Positions 33,502 to 42,288 of a stretch of 64,000 nucleotides of DNA are shown piece after piece (position 1 is the first letter of the stretch; the number at the start of each line of letters is the position of its first letter). The notes beneath the pieces are model-generated. The model searched no databases and was not told the DNA's origin. It saw only the letters and a program-made list of their open reading frames with translations. A program made the position numbers and the translations under genes. The DNA comes from an uncultured Pelagibacteraceae bacterium (GTDB lineage: Bacteria; Pseudomonadota; Alphaproteobacteria; Pelagibacterales; Pelagibacteraceae): NCBI GenBank assembly GCA_902601705.1, contig CACKNV010000006.1, positions 1 through 64,000 of the forward strand. Direction: 5' to 3'.

Positions 33502-34389
33502 ATGCCTAAAAAAAATAAAATAATTGTTACTGGTGGAGCAGGATTTGTAGGCACAAATTTAATTAAATTTTTTTTAAATAAAACTAATTTTAAAATTATA
33601 AGTATTGATAATTATTCTTCTGGAAAGAAATCCAATCATTTAAGTAATTCTAGAGTAAAATATATAAATGGGGAAACAGTAAATATTTCAAAATTGATTA
33701 AAAACCCAAAACAAATTAAATCTGTTTTTCATTTTGGTGAATTTGCAAGAATTTATCAAAGTTTTATAAAAATGAATGAGTGTATAGATTCAAATACAGT
33801 CGGTTCTAATGCTATTTTTAATTTTTGTTTAAAAAATAAAATTAAATTAATTTATTCTGCTACATCTGCTTCTTTAGGTAATCGTGGGAATGATAAAAAT
33901 CTGTCACCTTATGCTTTTTCAAAATCAAAAAATTTAGAATTATTAGAAAATTTAAAAAAATGGTTTAATTTTAAATATGAGGTTATTTATTTTTATAACG
34001 TTTATGGTCCTAATCAAATTTGTAGGGGTGAAATGTCTACAGTTATTGGAATTTTTGAGGATCATTATAAAAGAGGTAAACCTTTACCTGTAGTAAAACC
34101 GGGGACTCAATCTAGAAGATTTACTCATATAAATGATACTATTGAAATTTGTTATTTAGCCTGGAAAAAAAATCTATGTAGACACTACAGTATAGCTAAT
34201 AGAAAATCTTATACTCTTCTTGAGGTTGCCAAAATGTTTAATTCAAAAGTAAAATTTTTACCAAAACGATTAGGTGAAAGATACGCTTCTGCACTTACAA
34301 ATAAAAATTTATCTAATAAAATGTATAAATTTTTTGGTAAAACACAATTAAAAGATTATATAAAAGATTTCATTACAAACCATAACTAG
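33502..34389 (+). CDS. NAD-dependent sugar epimerase/dehydratase
   Basis: A 295-residue extended SDR with IIVTGGAGFVGTNLIKFF at the NAD site, SIDNYSSGKK, VFHFGEFARI, a Ser-rich active strand IYSATSAS and the catalytic YAFSK, then NVYGPNQI and RRFTHINDT. This resembles UDP-glucose 4-epimerases and their relatives that act on nucleotide sugars. Specificity cannot be read from sequence. It follows the glycosyltransferase by 30 bases and converges on apt with a four-base overlap. Confidence 0.85.
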   Translation: MPKKNKIIVTGGAGFVGTNLIKFFLNKTNFKIISIDNYSSGKKSNHLSNSRVKYINGETVNISKLIKNPKQIKSVFHFGEFARIYQSFIKMNECIDSNTVGSNAIFNFCLKNKIKLIYSATSASLGNRGNDKNLSPYAFSKSKNLELLENLKKWFNFKYEVIYFYNVYGPNQICRGEMSTVIGIFEDHYKRGKPLPVVKPGTQSRRFTHINDTIEICYLAWKKNLCRHYSIANRKSYTLLEVAKMFNSKVKFLPKRLGERYASALTNKNLSNKMYKFFGKTQLKDYIKDFITNHN

Positions 34390-34925
34390 TGGCCAGGAAA
34401 TTCAATCAAACTTTCTGTTTTATAACCTTTATCTCTCAACATATTGTTTCCAGGTAAATCAAAAAGATTAATAACAAAAATAAATCCAGCAACTTTACCG
34501 CCAGAAATTTCAACTATTTTTGCTGCTGCTTCAGCTGTTCCACCAGTAGCAATTAAATCATCAATGATTAAAATTTTTTCTCCTTTTTCTATTGAGTCTT
34601 TATGAACCTCAATAGTTGCTTTTCCGTATTCTAACTCAAAATCAACGGAATGCACCTCTGCTGGAAGTTTATTTGCTTTTCTTAATAATATGAAAGGTTT
34701 TTCTAATTGGTAAGAAACAGTCGATGCAAAAACAAAACCTCTCGATTCTATTGCAGCAACTTTGTCAAATTCTATTTTTTTTGCTAATTTAATTATCATA
34801 TCATTTGTGTACTTAAAGGCCTTGGCATCTTTTATTAAAGTTGTAATATCTCTAAACAGGATTCCCTTTTTAGGATAATCAGGTATTGACCTAATATGTT
34901 TTTTTAAATCCATAATTTGCTTCAA
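34386..34925 (-). CDS. apt: adenine phosphoribosyltransferase
   Basis: A 179-residue phosphoribosyltransferase: KHIRSIPDYPKKGILFRDITTL at the N-terminus, ESRGFVFAS, RKANKLPAEV, and the PRPP loop ILIIDDLIATGGTAEAA. It recycles adenine to AMP. Divergent from mtnP by only 28 bases, and MtnP releases adenine, so the pair fits one salvage route and may share a control region. Confidence 0.96.
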   Translation of the reverse strand: MKQIMDLKKHIRSIPDYPKKGILFRDITTLIKDAKAFKYTNDMIIKLAKKIEFDKVAAIESRGFVFASTVSYQLEKPFILLRKANKLPAEVHSVDFELEYGKATIEVHKDSIEKGEKILIIDDLIATGGTAEAAAKIVEISGGKVAGFIFVINLFDLPGNNMLRDKGYKTESLIEFPGH

Positions 34926-34953
34926 GTTCTAACAAAAAAGCTTTAATAATTAA

Positions 34954-35835
34954 ATGATGAAAAAAAGAAAGCTCGGGATAATTGGAGGTAGTGGACTTTA
35001 TAAAATGGATGGTTTTGAAAAAACCAAATGGAAAAAAATTAATACTCCGTGGGGTAAACCTTCAGATGAGGTTCTTTTAGCCAGCATAGGAAAAGAGGAA
35101 ATCTGTTTTATTCCAAGACATTCACGGGGCCATAAAATAAACCCCACAAATATAAATTTTAGAGCAAATATAGATGCGATGAAACAGTTTGGGGTTACTG
35201 ATATAATTTCAGTTTCAGCTGTTGGATCATTAAAAGAAAACTTAGAGCCAGGAAAATTTGTTATTGTTGATCAATTTATTGATCGTACATTTTCAAGAAT
35301 AAAAACATTTTTTGATGACGAGATCGTAGCCCATGTTTCAATGGCAAAACCAATAAGTTCTGGACTTGCCGATTGTTGTGAAGCAGCATTAAAGAAATTA
35401 AGTATAAGCCACCAGGTTGGAGGAACTTATGTAGTTATGGAAGGTCCTCAATTTTCTACTTTAGCAGAGTCAAATTTATACAGATCTTGGGGAGCAGATG
35501 TAATTGGCATGACCAATATGCCTGAAGCTAAATTAGCAAGAGAGGCTGAAATAAGATATTGCACTGTTGCAATGGTTACTGACTATGATTGTTGGCATCC
35601 TGATCATGACGAGGTAGATGTGAATATGGTAATTCAAACGTTAGTGAAAAATGCAGCTAATGCACAAAATATGATTAAAGAAATCATAAAAACTTTTAAA
35701 AAACACTCTGTGGATAAAGATCCAACCAATAATTGTTTAGATGTTGCAATTATAACAGACCCAAAATCAAGAACGAAAAAGACAATAAAGAAATTAAAAA
35801 ATATTGCTGGAAGAGTTTTAAATATAAAAAAATAA
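34954..35835 (+). CDS. mtnP: S-methyl-5'-thioadenosine phosphorylase
   Basis: A 293-residue purine nucleoside phosphorylase: LGIIGGSGLYKMDGF, PRHSRGHKINPTNINFRANI, the substrate loop VVMEGPQFSTLAES, GMTNMPEAKLAREAEI and VTDYDCWHPDHDEV. It splits methylthioadenosine into adenine and 5-methylthioribose-1-phosphate. The methionine in EGPQFST/GMTNMPE context favours MTA over other nucleosides. Heads a five-gene run with the tautomerase, mtnA, aldolase and speD-speE fusion genes. Confidence 0.93.
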   Translation: MMKKRKLGIIGGSGLYKMDGFEKTKWKKINTPWGKPSDEVLLASIGKEEICFIPRHSRGHKINPTNINFRANIDAMKQFGVTDIISVSAVGSLKENLEPGKFVIVDQFIDRTFSRIKTFFDDEIVAHVSMAKPISSGLADCCEAALKKLSISHQVGGTYVVMEGPQFSTLAESNLYRSWGADVIGMTNMPEAKLAREAEIRYCTVAMVTDYDCWHPDHDEVDVNMVIQTLVKNAANAQNMIKEIIKTFKKHSVDKDPTNNCLDVAIITDPKSRTKKTIKKLKNIAGRVLNIKK

Positions 35836-35841
35836 TCTATA

Positions 35842-36288
35842 ATGCCAACATATACGGTAAAATATTCTAATTTTAATCTCTCGCAAAAACAGAAAAATTC
35901 AATAGCCGATGACATTTCAAACACTCATAGTAAGTATACAGGAGCAAATACTTTTTTTGCTCAAGTCATATTTCAAAAAAATGAAAAAAATGCACATTTC
36001 ATGGGTGGTAAATTAGTAAAAACTAAAGAGATTTTCTTAAATGGGCAGATAAGAGCCGGACGAACACTAAAAGTTAAAAAAAAATTAATCTTAGGCTTAA
36101 GAAAAATTTTAATTAAAAATACAAAATTGCGTAGTGATTTTGTTTGGGTGTATTTAGAAGATTTATTACCAGATCAAATGATTGAGTATGGAGAAGTTTT
36201 ACCAAAGTCGGGAAAAGAAAAAAAATGGTTCAATTCGCTAAAACCAAATTTGAAAAAAAGATTAAAAAAGTTGGAAAAAAGAAAATGA
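35842..36288 (+). CDS. tautomerase-superfamily protein (cis-CaaD type)
   Basis: A 148-residue protein beginning MPTYTVKY, so that Pro becomes the N-terminal catalytic base after Met removal, as in tautomerases. The length, about twice that of 4-oxalocrotonate tautomerase, and features TFFAQVIFQ and VWVYLEDLLPDQMIEYGEVLP match the cis-3-chloroacrylic acid dehalogenase/Tautomerase_3 group. Its TGA overlaps the mtnA ATG (ATGA) and it follows mtnP by six bases, so it is embedded in the MTA operon. A role on a methylthio-sugar intermediate is inferred. Confidence 0.8.
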   Translation: MPTYTVKYSNFNLSQKQKNSIADDISNTHSKYTGANTFFAQVIFQKNEKNAHFMGGKLVKTKEIFLNGQIRAGRTLKVKKKLILGLRKILIKNTKLRSDFVWVYLEDLLPDQMIEYGEVLPKSGKEKKWFNSLKPNLKKRLKKLEKRK

Positions 36289-37355
36289 AAATAGAGGGAA
36301 AATCTTACAAAACAATCTGGTTTGAAAAAAACCTTGTAAAAATCATAGATCAAACAAAACTTCCTCATAAGTTTATTGTTAAAGATTTAAAAACTGTAAA
36401 AGATGCAATTAATGCTATTAAAACCATGGAAGTAAGAGGTGCGCCACTAATTGGCGCAACTGCTGCTTATGGTTTAGTTTTATCCATAATTGAAAAAAAT
36501 GATTTATCTTTTCTTAAGAGGTCTAGCGAAGAATTAATTTTAGCAAGACCAACTGCAATTAATCTTAAATGGTCAGTAGATAGAATGATGAAAAAGCTAT
36601 CTGGAGTAAACGATAAGGATATCTTAAAAAAAGCTCTTGATGAGGCGAAGGCGATTACAAAAGAGGATGAAAAATTTTGTAAAAATATTGGTTTAAATGG
36701 TCTCAAGATTATTGAAGAGATTGCAAATAAAAAAAAAGATACGGTTAATATTTTAACCCATTGTAACGCGGGATGGTTAGCAACCATAGACTGGGGAACA
36801 GCTACCTCACCAATTTATCATGCACATCAAAAAGGAATTAAGGTACATGTTTGGGTCGATGAGACAAGACCACGAAATCAAGGAGCTAACTTAACTTCAT
36901 ATGAATTAAATGAGGAAGGAATATCAAACACTGTAATTACAGATAACACTGGAGGTATACTGATGCAAAGAGGAAAAGTGGATATGTGTATCGTGGGGAC
37001 TGACAGAACTTTGTCTAATGGTGACGTTTGTAATAAAATCGGAACTTATCTTAAAGCTCTATCAGCAAAAGATAATAATGTTCCATTTTATGTTGCCTTA
37101 CCAAGCTCAACAATAGACTGGAGCATCAAAGATCACAAACTAATTCCTATTGAGGAAAGAAATTCGGAGGAGCTATCTCACATTGAAGGAGTAGATGAGA
37201 ATAATGAAATTAAAAAGATAAGAATTTACCCACAAAAAAGTAGGTCTTTAAATCTAGCCTTTGATGTTACACCTGCTAAACTAGTTACAGGTTTAATCAC
37301 AGAAAAAGGAATTTGCGAGGCTTCAGAAAAAGGTTTGAAAGGTTTGTTTAAGTGA
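36285..37355 (+). CDS. mtnA: S-methyl-5-thioribose-1-phosphate isomerase
   Basis: A 356-residue isomerase converting methylthioribose-1-phosphate to methylthioribulose-1-phosphate. Family motifs: MEVRGAPLIGATAAYG, NLKWSVDRM, the catalytic cysteine in LTHCNAGWLA, DETRPRNQGANLTSYEL and the catalytic aspartate in VGTDRTLSNGDVCNKIGTY. The ATG at 36285, overlapping the tautomerase stop, is preferred to the frame's earlier TTG-type extension because it follows the ATGA coupling pattern. The GTG of the aldolase overlaps its stop. Confidence 0.95.
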   Translation: MKIEGKSYKTIWFEKNLVKIIDQTKLPHKFIVKDLKTVKDAINAIKTMEVRGAPLIGATAAYGLVLSIIEKNDLSFLKRSSEELILARPTAINLKWSVDRMMKKLSGVNDKDILKKALDEAKAITKEDEKFCKNIGLNGLKIIEEIANKKKDTVNILTHCNAGWLATIDWGTATSPIYHAHQKGIKVHVWVDETRPRNQGANLTSYELNEEGISNTVITDNTGGILMQRGKVDMCIVGTDRTLSNGDVCNKIGTYLKALSAKDNNVPFYVALPSSTIDWSIKDHKLIPIEERNSEELSHIEGVDENNEIKKIRIYPQKSRSLNLAFDVTPAKLVTGLITEKGICEASEKGLKGLFK

Positions 37356-37996
37356 GTAAATTAAAAGCTGAAGTAATAAAATATTCCAAAAAATTAAATA
37401 TAACTAATTTATCCGCCTTAAGATCAGGAAATATTTCTGTAAGAGCTAAAGAAAAAGGAATTGATGGTTTTTATATAACTCCATCGGGAAGAGAATACGG
37501 CTCTTTAAAACCCTTAGATATTGTTTTTGTCTCTCTTAAAGGTGCTTATGATAAAAAAAAGGGTAAACCTTCCTCAGAATGGAGATTTCATCAAGATATT
37601 TATGTGAATAAAAAAGAAGCCAAAGCAATAGTCCATGCTCACTCCACTTGTGCAACGGCTGTTTCAACTCATCAAAAAAACATTCCAGCATTTCACTATA
37701 TGGTTGCAGTAGCTGGAGGAGAAGATATTAAGTGCAGTAAATATGCAACTTTTGGAACAAAAAATCTCTCAAGAAATATTATCAAAGCATTAAAAAATAG
37801 ATCAGCATGTTTGATTGCTAATCACGGTCAGGTTGCTTTTGGAGAAAATTTAAAAAAAACTTTTGAGCTTGCTCAAGAGATCGAAAATATTTGCCATCAA
37901 TATATAAATGCCCTAAGAATTGGAATACCTAAGATTCTTTCAAAAAAAGAAATGAAAATAGTCTTAGGTAAATTTAAAAATTATAAAAGGGGATAG
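37352..37996 (+). CDS. FucA-like class II aldolase, probable methylthioribulose-1-phosphate aldolase
   Basis: A 214-residue zinc aldolase. Zinc ligands His95, His97 and His158 (IVHAHST, IANHGQVAFG) and catalytic Glu76 (PSSEWRFH) are present. Blocks PSSEWRFH, YATFGTKNLS and ALKNRSA match L-fuculose-phosphate aldolase rather than the related dehydratase MtnB. Next to mtnP and mtnA this points to the DHAP-shunt aldolase that splits methylthioribulose-1-phosphate into DHAP and methylthioacetaldehyde, as known from Rhodospirillum rubrum and some E. coli. GTG start in a GTGA overlap with mtnA. Confidence 0.85.
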   Translation: MSKLKAEVIKYSKKLNITNLSALRSGNISVRAKEKGIDGFYITPSGREYGSLKPLDIVFVSLKGAYDKKKGKPSSEWRFHQDIYVNKKEAKAIVHAHSTCATAVSTHQKNIPAFHYMVAVAGGEDIKCSKYATFGTKNLSRNIIKALKNRSACLIANHGQVAFGENLKKTFELAQEIENICHQYINALRIGIPKILSKKEMKIVLGKFKNYKRG

Positions 37997-38002
37997 TTTT
38001 TA

Positions 38003-39043
38003 ATGATCAAAGTTGGTGAGCACATTACCATCGATTTTCTTGGTGTAAAAAAAGATTATTCGCCAGAATTTTATGAAAAAGTAATTTATAAAATTGCTAA
38101 AGCTGCAAAAGTTGAGATATTAAATGTAGCCTCCCACAAGTTTGAGCCACAAGGTTTTACATTAGTAGCTCTCCTAGCAGAGAGTCATTTCAGCTTTCAC
38201 ACTTTCCCTGAGAAAGGCGTTATCAGCTTTGATTTTTTTACTTGCGGAAAAGTAAACCCTAAAGTTGCTTTAAAAATTCTTCGAAATGAAATTGATCATA
38301 AAAGAATCGTAACAAATGCTTTTGATAGAAGCAGTATTGGTCTTTATGACGATATTTACAGCACTCCTGGTCAAAAGAAATTTTATGTTGTTAAAGATGT
38401 TTTAGAAAAATTCACTTCTAAGGTAGGGCAGTTTGTAGAAGTCATGGACTTAGAAGAATTTGGTAATGCTTTATTTATTGATCATGAAATTCAAGTAGCA
38501 GAAAAAGATGAAAAAATTTACAGTTCAAATTTTTTTAAATCGAGCTATGATTTAAGTAAAAAAAATAACAATGTTGCTATAATTGGAGGCGGAGATGGTG
38601 GTGTGGCTCGTGCCTGTTTAGAAAATAACTCAAATTATATTGATTGGTTTGAACTTGATCCTGAAATTGTAGATGCATGCTACCGTCACCTACCAAAAGT
38701 TTGCTCTAAAGTTAAAAAAAGCAATAAAATAAAAACTTTTTGGGGTGATGCTTTTAAAAGCATAAAAGAAATAGAAGATTCTAAATACGATAAAATTTTT
38801 GTTGATTTAAATGACGATCAATATTGTATTGATCTTGCCAGAAAGAATATGAAAGGTTTAAAAAGAATTCTTAAAAAGGGTGGAGTGATTACCGCTCAAG
38901 TTGGAAGTTATGATAAAAAACCAAAACAAGTAGATAATTGGTGTAAAGTTTTGTCTAAAAGCTTTGGAAACGTTAAATTATCAGGCGCTTACATCCCAAG
39001 TTTTGACTGTAACTGGAATTTTGCTTCATCTATAATGAGGTAA
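38003..39043 (+). CDS. fused S-adenosylmethionine decarboxylase-spermidine synthase
   Basis: A 346-residue two-domain enzyme. Residues 1-125 are a prokaryotic SpeD: self-cleavage between Glu60 and Ser61 in AESHFSFHTFPE, with His66 and Cys81 at the catalytic spacing of T. maritima SpeD. Residues 140-346 are a SpeE-type aminopropyltransferase with LFIDHEIQVAEKDEKIY, nucleotide site AIIGGGDGGV, ELDPE and Asp268 in FVDLNDD. One chain thus decarboxylates SAM and transfers its aminopropyl group, releasing methylthioadenosine, the substrate of the preceding genes. The Nit-type gene's ATG overlaps its stop. Confidence 0.9.
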   Translation: MIKVGEHITIDFLGVKKDYSPEFYEKVIYKIAKAAKVEILNVASHKFEPQGFTLVALLAESHFSFHTFPEKGVISFDFFTCGKVNPKVALKILRNEIDHKRIVTNAFDRSSIGLYDDIYSTPGQKKFYVVKDVLEKFTSKVGQFVEVMDLEEFGNALFIDHEIQVAEKDEKIYSSNFFKSSYDLSKKNNNVAIIGGGDGGVARACLENNSNYIDWFELDPEIVDACYRHLPKVCSKVKKSNKIKTFWGDAFKSIKEIEDSKYDKIFVDLNDDQYCIDLARKNMKGLKRILKKGGVITAQVGSYDKKPKQVDNWCKVLSKSFGNVKLSGAYIPSFDCNWNFASSIMR

Positions 39044-39840
39044 TGTTTCGAATTTCTTGTATTCAACTAAGGTCTAATAATAATATCTTACATAATTTAA
39101 AAAAAACAGAGAAGTTTATTATCAAAGCTTTAAAACAAAAAACTGACTTTATTTTAACACCAGAAGTTTCATCTTTATTTTCTTTAAATAAAAAACAATT
39201 ATTAAAAACATGTAAACCAATGAATGAGGATAAATATCTTTTTGGGGTAAAACAATTGGCAGAAAAATACAAAAAATGGATTTTAATTGGTTCACTAATT
39301 ACTAAAATTAATAAAAAAAAATTAGTTAACAGATCTGTGCTTATTGATAAAACTGGCAAGATAAGAGCATATTACGACAAAATTCATATGTATGATGTAG
39401 TTTTAAGCAAGCGAGAAAAATACTTTGAGTCAAAAACCTTTAGTGCAGGAAAAAAAATAAAATCTTTTAATCTCCCTTGGGGGAAACTTGGTTTGTCCAT
39501 TTGTTATGATTTAAGATTTCCTAATATGTTTAGAAAACTATCAAAAGCTGGATGTGATTATATCTCCATTCCCTCAGCATTTACGGAGACAACTGGAAAA
39601 AGACATTGGCATTCTTTATTAAAAGCAAGAGCAATTGAAAATTTCTGTTATATTTTTGCTCCAGCTCAAGGAGGCACTCATTATAATGGTAGAAAAACTT
39701 TTGGTCACACTATGATAATTTCCCCCGATGGAAAAATATTAAAGGAACTTAAAAAATCTGAGGGAGTTATAACTGTTTCAATTGATCCAAAGCTTCCGAA
39801 AAAATTAAGATCAATAATTCCTAGCTTAAAGTCAGACTAA
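39043..39840 (+). CDS. carbon-nitrogen hydrolase, Nit1-like
   Basis: A 265-residue nitrilase-superfamily amidase. The Glu-Lys-Cys triad is in LTPEVSSLF, YDKIHMYDV and LSICYDLRFP; the C-terminal region APAQGGTHYNGRKTFGHTMIISPDG matches the Nit1/deaminated-glutathione amidase branch. It removes an amide from a keto-acid-type metabolite such as deaminated glutathione or 2-oxoglutaramate. Cotranscribed with the speD-speE fusion through a TAATG junction. An omega-amidase role in methionine salvage is an alternative. Confidence 0.85.
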   Translation: MFRISCIQLRSNNNILHNLKKTEKFIIKALKQKTDFILTPEVSSLFSLNKKQLLKTCKPMNEDKYLFGVKQLAEKYKKWILIGSLITKINKKKLVNRSVLIDKTGKIRAYYDKIHMYDVVLSKREKYFESKTFSAGKKIKSFNLPWGKLGLSICYDLRFPNMFRKLSKAGCDYISIPSAFTETTGKRHWHSLLKARAIENFCYIFAPAQGGTHYNGRKTFGHTMIISPDGKILKELKKSEGVITVSIDPKLPKKLRSIIPSLKSD

Positions 39841-39841
39841 T

Positions 39842-40237
39842 TTATTCGTAGGATTTTACTTCTTTAATATTTGAGCCGAGTAAAGTGTTGATCGTTAATT
39901 TAATTTTTGCTCTTTTGTCATTAAATTTATAAACATTTCTAGCTTGCTCAATAAATTTTTCACCAAAATCTTTATTTTTTTCTGCAGCTCTTTTCCCATC
40001 TTCAATGTCCCATAGTTTAAGATTTATATTTTTTAAATCATTGATGTATTTTGAAATACTGGATTGGTTAGGAATATATTTATTTACTGCTTCTTTTAAG
40101 GATAAAAGTTCTTTTTCAATATCATTTAATTTCTCTTTATTAGATATCTTAGACTTTTTTATTTCTAAAATTGTAATTTTATCAAACAATTCTCCAGCTG
40201 AAATTTCTGCCAATATTTTGTCCATTTTACTACCCAT
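39842..40237 (-). CDS. DUF6165 family protein
   Basis: A 131-residue helical protein. ISAGELFDKITILEIKKSKI, followed by LKEAVNKYIP and KLWDIEDGKRAAEKNKDFGEKFIE, matches DUF6165, often found near glycan-synthesis genes. Function unknown; probably cytoplasmic and coiled. Here it is divergent from a family 9 glycosyltransferase by 46 bases, consistent with that association. Confidence 0.78.
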   Translation of the reverse strand: MGSKMDKILAEISAGELFDKITILEIKKSKISNKEKLNDIEKELLSLKEAVNKYIPNQSSISKYINDLKNINLKLWDIEDGKRAAEKNKDFGEKFIEQARNVYKFNDKRAKIKLTINTLLGSNIKEVKSYE

Positions 40238-40283
40238 ATTAATATTTGACTATATCACTCTTTAAATATACTCGGAATTAATA

Positions 40284-41216
40284 ATGTCAAATATATTAAT
40301 TATTAAACATGGTTCATTAGGGGATTTAATCCAAGCTAATGGTGCAATTAAAGATATAAAAAAATTTTATCCAAATAGAAAAGTTTTTTTACTTACAACC
40401 CAACCTTATTCAATTTTTATGTCTGAGTGTCCATATTTAGATGGAGTATTAATTGATAAAAGACTACCTAGATGGAATTTATTTTATTTAAATAATTTAA
40501 AAAGAACTTTAGCAAAATATGATTTTTCAAAAGTATTTGATTTACAAAATTCTAGTCGAACTAAGTTTTACAAAAGATTTATAATCAAGGGTGTTGAATG
40601 GTCTTCAACAGAAACAGCCTTAGAACCAGGTCAAAAAAAAAAGGATTTTGACAAAGATCCTGTCTTAGACAGAATAGAAATTCAACTTAAAAAAAGTGGA
40701 TTAGAAACCCAGTTTACTAAAAATATTGATTTAAGCTGGGCAGTTGAAAATACTTCACATTTAGTTAAAAAATATACAAACAGAGAATATATTCTTTTAT
40801 TTCCTTTCTGCTCCTCAAAGCTTAAAAATAAAAAATGGCCTTACTACAAAGAGCTTATTCAAAAATTAAAACAGGAATTCAAAAATAAGTACTCAGTGCT
40901 TCTTGCTCCAGGTCCAAATGAAATTGAAGAAGCAAATGAATTAAATGCTAAAGTTGTTTTAGAGAATAACGAACATGTAACACTAAAAACTTTAGTATCT
41001 TTAATAAATAGTGCAAAACTTATTATCGCAAACGATACAGGCCCAGCACATATAGCTTCACATCTTGATAAAAAGGGATTAGCTTTATTCGGAAGTCATA
41101 CGTCAGCAAAAAAAGTGAGTATCGAAAACTTTAATTTTAAAGCTATCTCAGTTAAAAATTTAAATGATTTAGATGTTAATACTGTCCTTAAAGAAGCGAA
41201 AGCTAAATTAGACTAA
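40284..41216 (+). CDS. family 9 glycosyltransferase (heptosyltransferase-like)
   Basis: A 310-residue GT-B enzyme: ILIIKHGSLGDLIQANGAIKDI at the N-terminus and, in the C-terminal nucleotide domain, LLFPFCSSKLKNKKWP and the signature IIANDTGPAHIASHL followed by ALFGSHTS. This is the heptosyltransferase pattern used in lipopolysaccharide core assembly. The sugar and acceptor are unknown. It converges on a GT4-type gene with 14 bases of overlap. Confidence 0.9.
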   Translation: MSNILIIKHGSLGDLIQANGAIKDIKKFYPNRKVFLLTTQPYSIFMSECPYLDGVLIDKRLPRWNLFYLNNLKRTLAKYDFSKVFDLQNSSRTKFYKRFIIKGVEWSSTETALEPGQKKKDFDKDPVLDRIEIQLKKSGLETQFTKNIDLSWAVENTSHLVKKYTNREYILLFPFCSSKLKNKKWPYYKELIQKLKQEFKNKYSVLLAPGPNEIEEANELNAKVVLENNEHVTLKTLVSLINSAKLIIANDTGPAHIASHLDKKGLALFGSHTSAKKVSIENFNFKAISVKNLNDLDVNTVLKEAKAKLD

Positions 41217-42288
41217 TATATTCTTTTATAATTTTTTCCCAACTAAATTTTTTTGAAAATTCTAAAGCATTAGATCCCAACTCTAAATAGTGATCATTAG
41301 CTAGAATTTTTAACAAAGTATCGTAAATTGCATTTAAATCATTTCCATTACATAGATAACCAGTTTGACCACTTTTAATAGCATCACCTTCTCCACCATA
41401 AATTCCACCAATTGACGGTTTACCATATGAGGCTGCCTCAATATAAGTAATGCCAAATCCCTCTACAGATTTTTTATAAATTACTGAAGGCATAACAAAT
41501 ATATTTGACTGTTCTAATAAAGCTACTTTTTCCTGTTCGGTAGATTTAAATATAAATTCAACACTCTTTTCTAATCCAAGTGTTTTTCTAAGTCTTAAAA
41601 GATTATTTCCTTCATCACCATCACCTATTGAGACGTATTTAAGGGTTGGGTATTTTGGAAGAAGATTCTTAACTGTCATCATTACATTGTGATGACTTTT
41701 TCTTCCATCTAATCTTGAAATAGTAATTAATTTTGGTGAAGCATTTCCATATATTTTTTTTGCAAATTCCTTAGCTTCATCATTTATAGGAATAGGGTAA
41801 TTGCAACCTGGATTGATTACAGTAACATTTTTAACACCCAACTTCATTGCAAATTCTTTTGTAAATTTTGAATTAGCTATAACGTGGTCTGCCTTAGCCA
41901 AGGCAGTTAAAACTCTTTTATTTAATGACGATCCAACTGGATGGTTAATTTCCTTTGAGTGAATCAAGCAAAATGACTTAGTTCTATTCAATAAATTTTT
42001 TTCAATATTTTCAATACTTTTCCAATGATCAAAAAAAGAGGCTCTTACCTCGTTAGATGTTAAAAATTCCTTTACTAGGTTTGCTTTTCTATATTTACGA
42101 AAAATTTTTAAACCTGACACTCTTTGTATATTTAATTTTGAATTTTGATCGTAATTTTTATCTCCGTCATGAGTTTCCGCAAAAACTTTTACTGGACCAT
42201 GATTTAACAATGCATTAGACAGACCCTCCATGAGGTTTTGCATACCGCCGGTTTCGGGAGGGAAATTTCTTGTGACAACTAAAAACAT
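41203..42288 (-). CDS. family 4 glycosyltransferase
   Basis: A 361-residue GT-B enzyme: NFPPETGGMQNLMEGLS near the start, ITISRLDGRKSHHNVM in the donor domain, YVSIGDGDEGNNL, and the acidic EGFGITYIEAASYGKPSIGG motif that binds the sugar-nucleotide. This is the retaining GT4 pattern. The product is probably a surface glycan. It overlaps the redoxin gene's stop by one base on the same strand. Confidence 0.9.
   Translation of the reverse strand: MFLVVTRNFPPETGGMQNLMEGLSNALLNHGPVKVFAETHDGDKNYDQNSKLNIQRVSGLKIFRKYRKANLVKEFLTSNEVRASFFDHWKSIENIEKNLLNRTKSFCLIHSKEINHPVGSSLNKRVLTALAKADHVIANSKFTKEFAMKLGVKNVTVINPGCNYPIPINDEAKEFAKKIYGNASPKLITISRLDGRKSHHNVMMTVKNLLPKYPTLKYVSIGDGDEGNNLLRLRKTLGLEKSVEFIFKSTEQEKVALLEQSNIFVMPSVIYKKSVEGFGITYIEAASYGKPSIGGIYGGEGDAIKSGQTGYLCNGNDLNAIYDTLLKILANDHYLELGSNALEFSKKFSWEKIIKEYISLI

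Noticed and set aside
29365-34400. Integrative element using the tRNA-Met as attachment site
   Set aside because: No repeat of the tRNA 3' end is visible at the far side of the rhamnose block and there is no integrase.
35709-35717. Third exact DnaA-box 9-mer inside mtnP
   Set aside because: Isolated, inside a coding region and without repeats or AT-rich tract nearby; consistent with chance.
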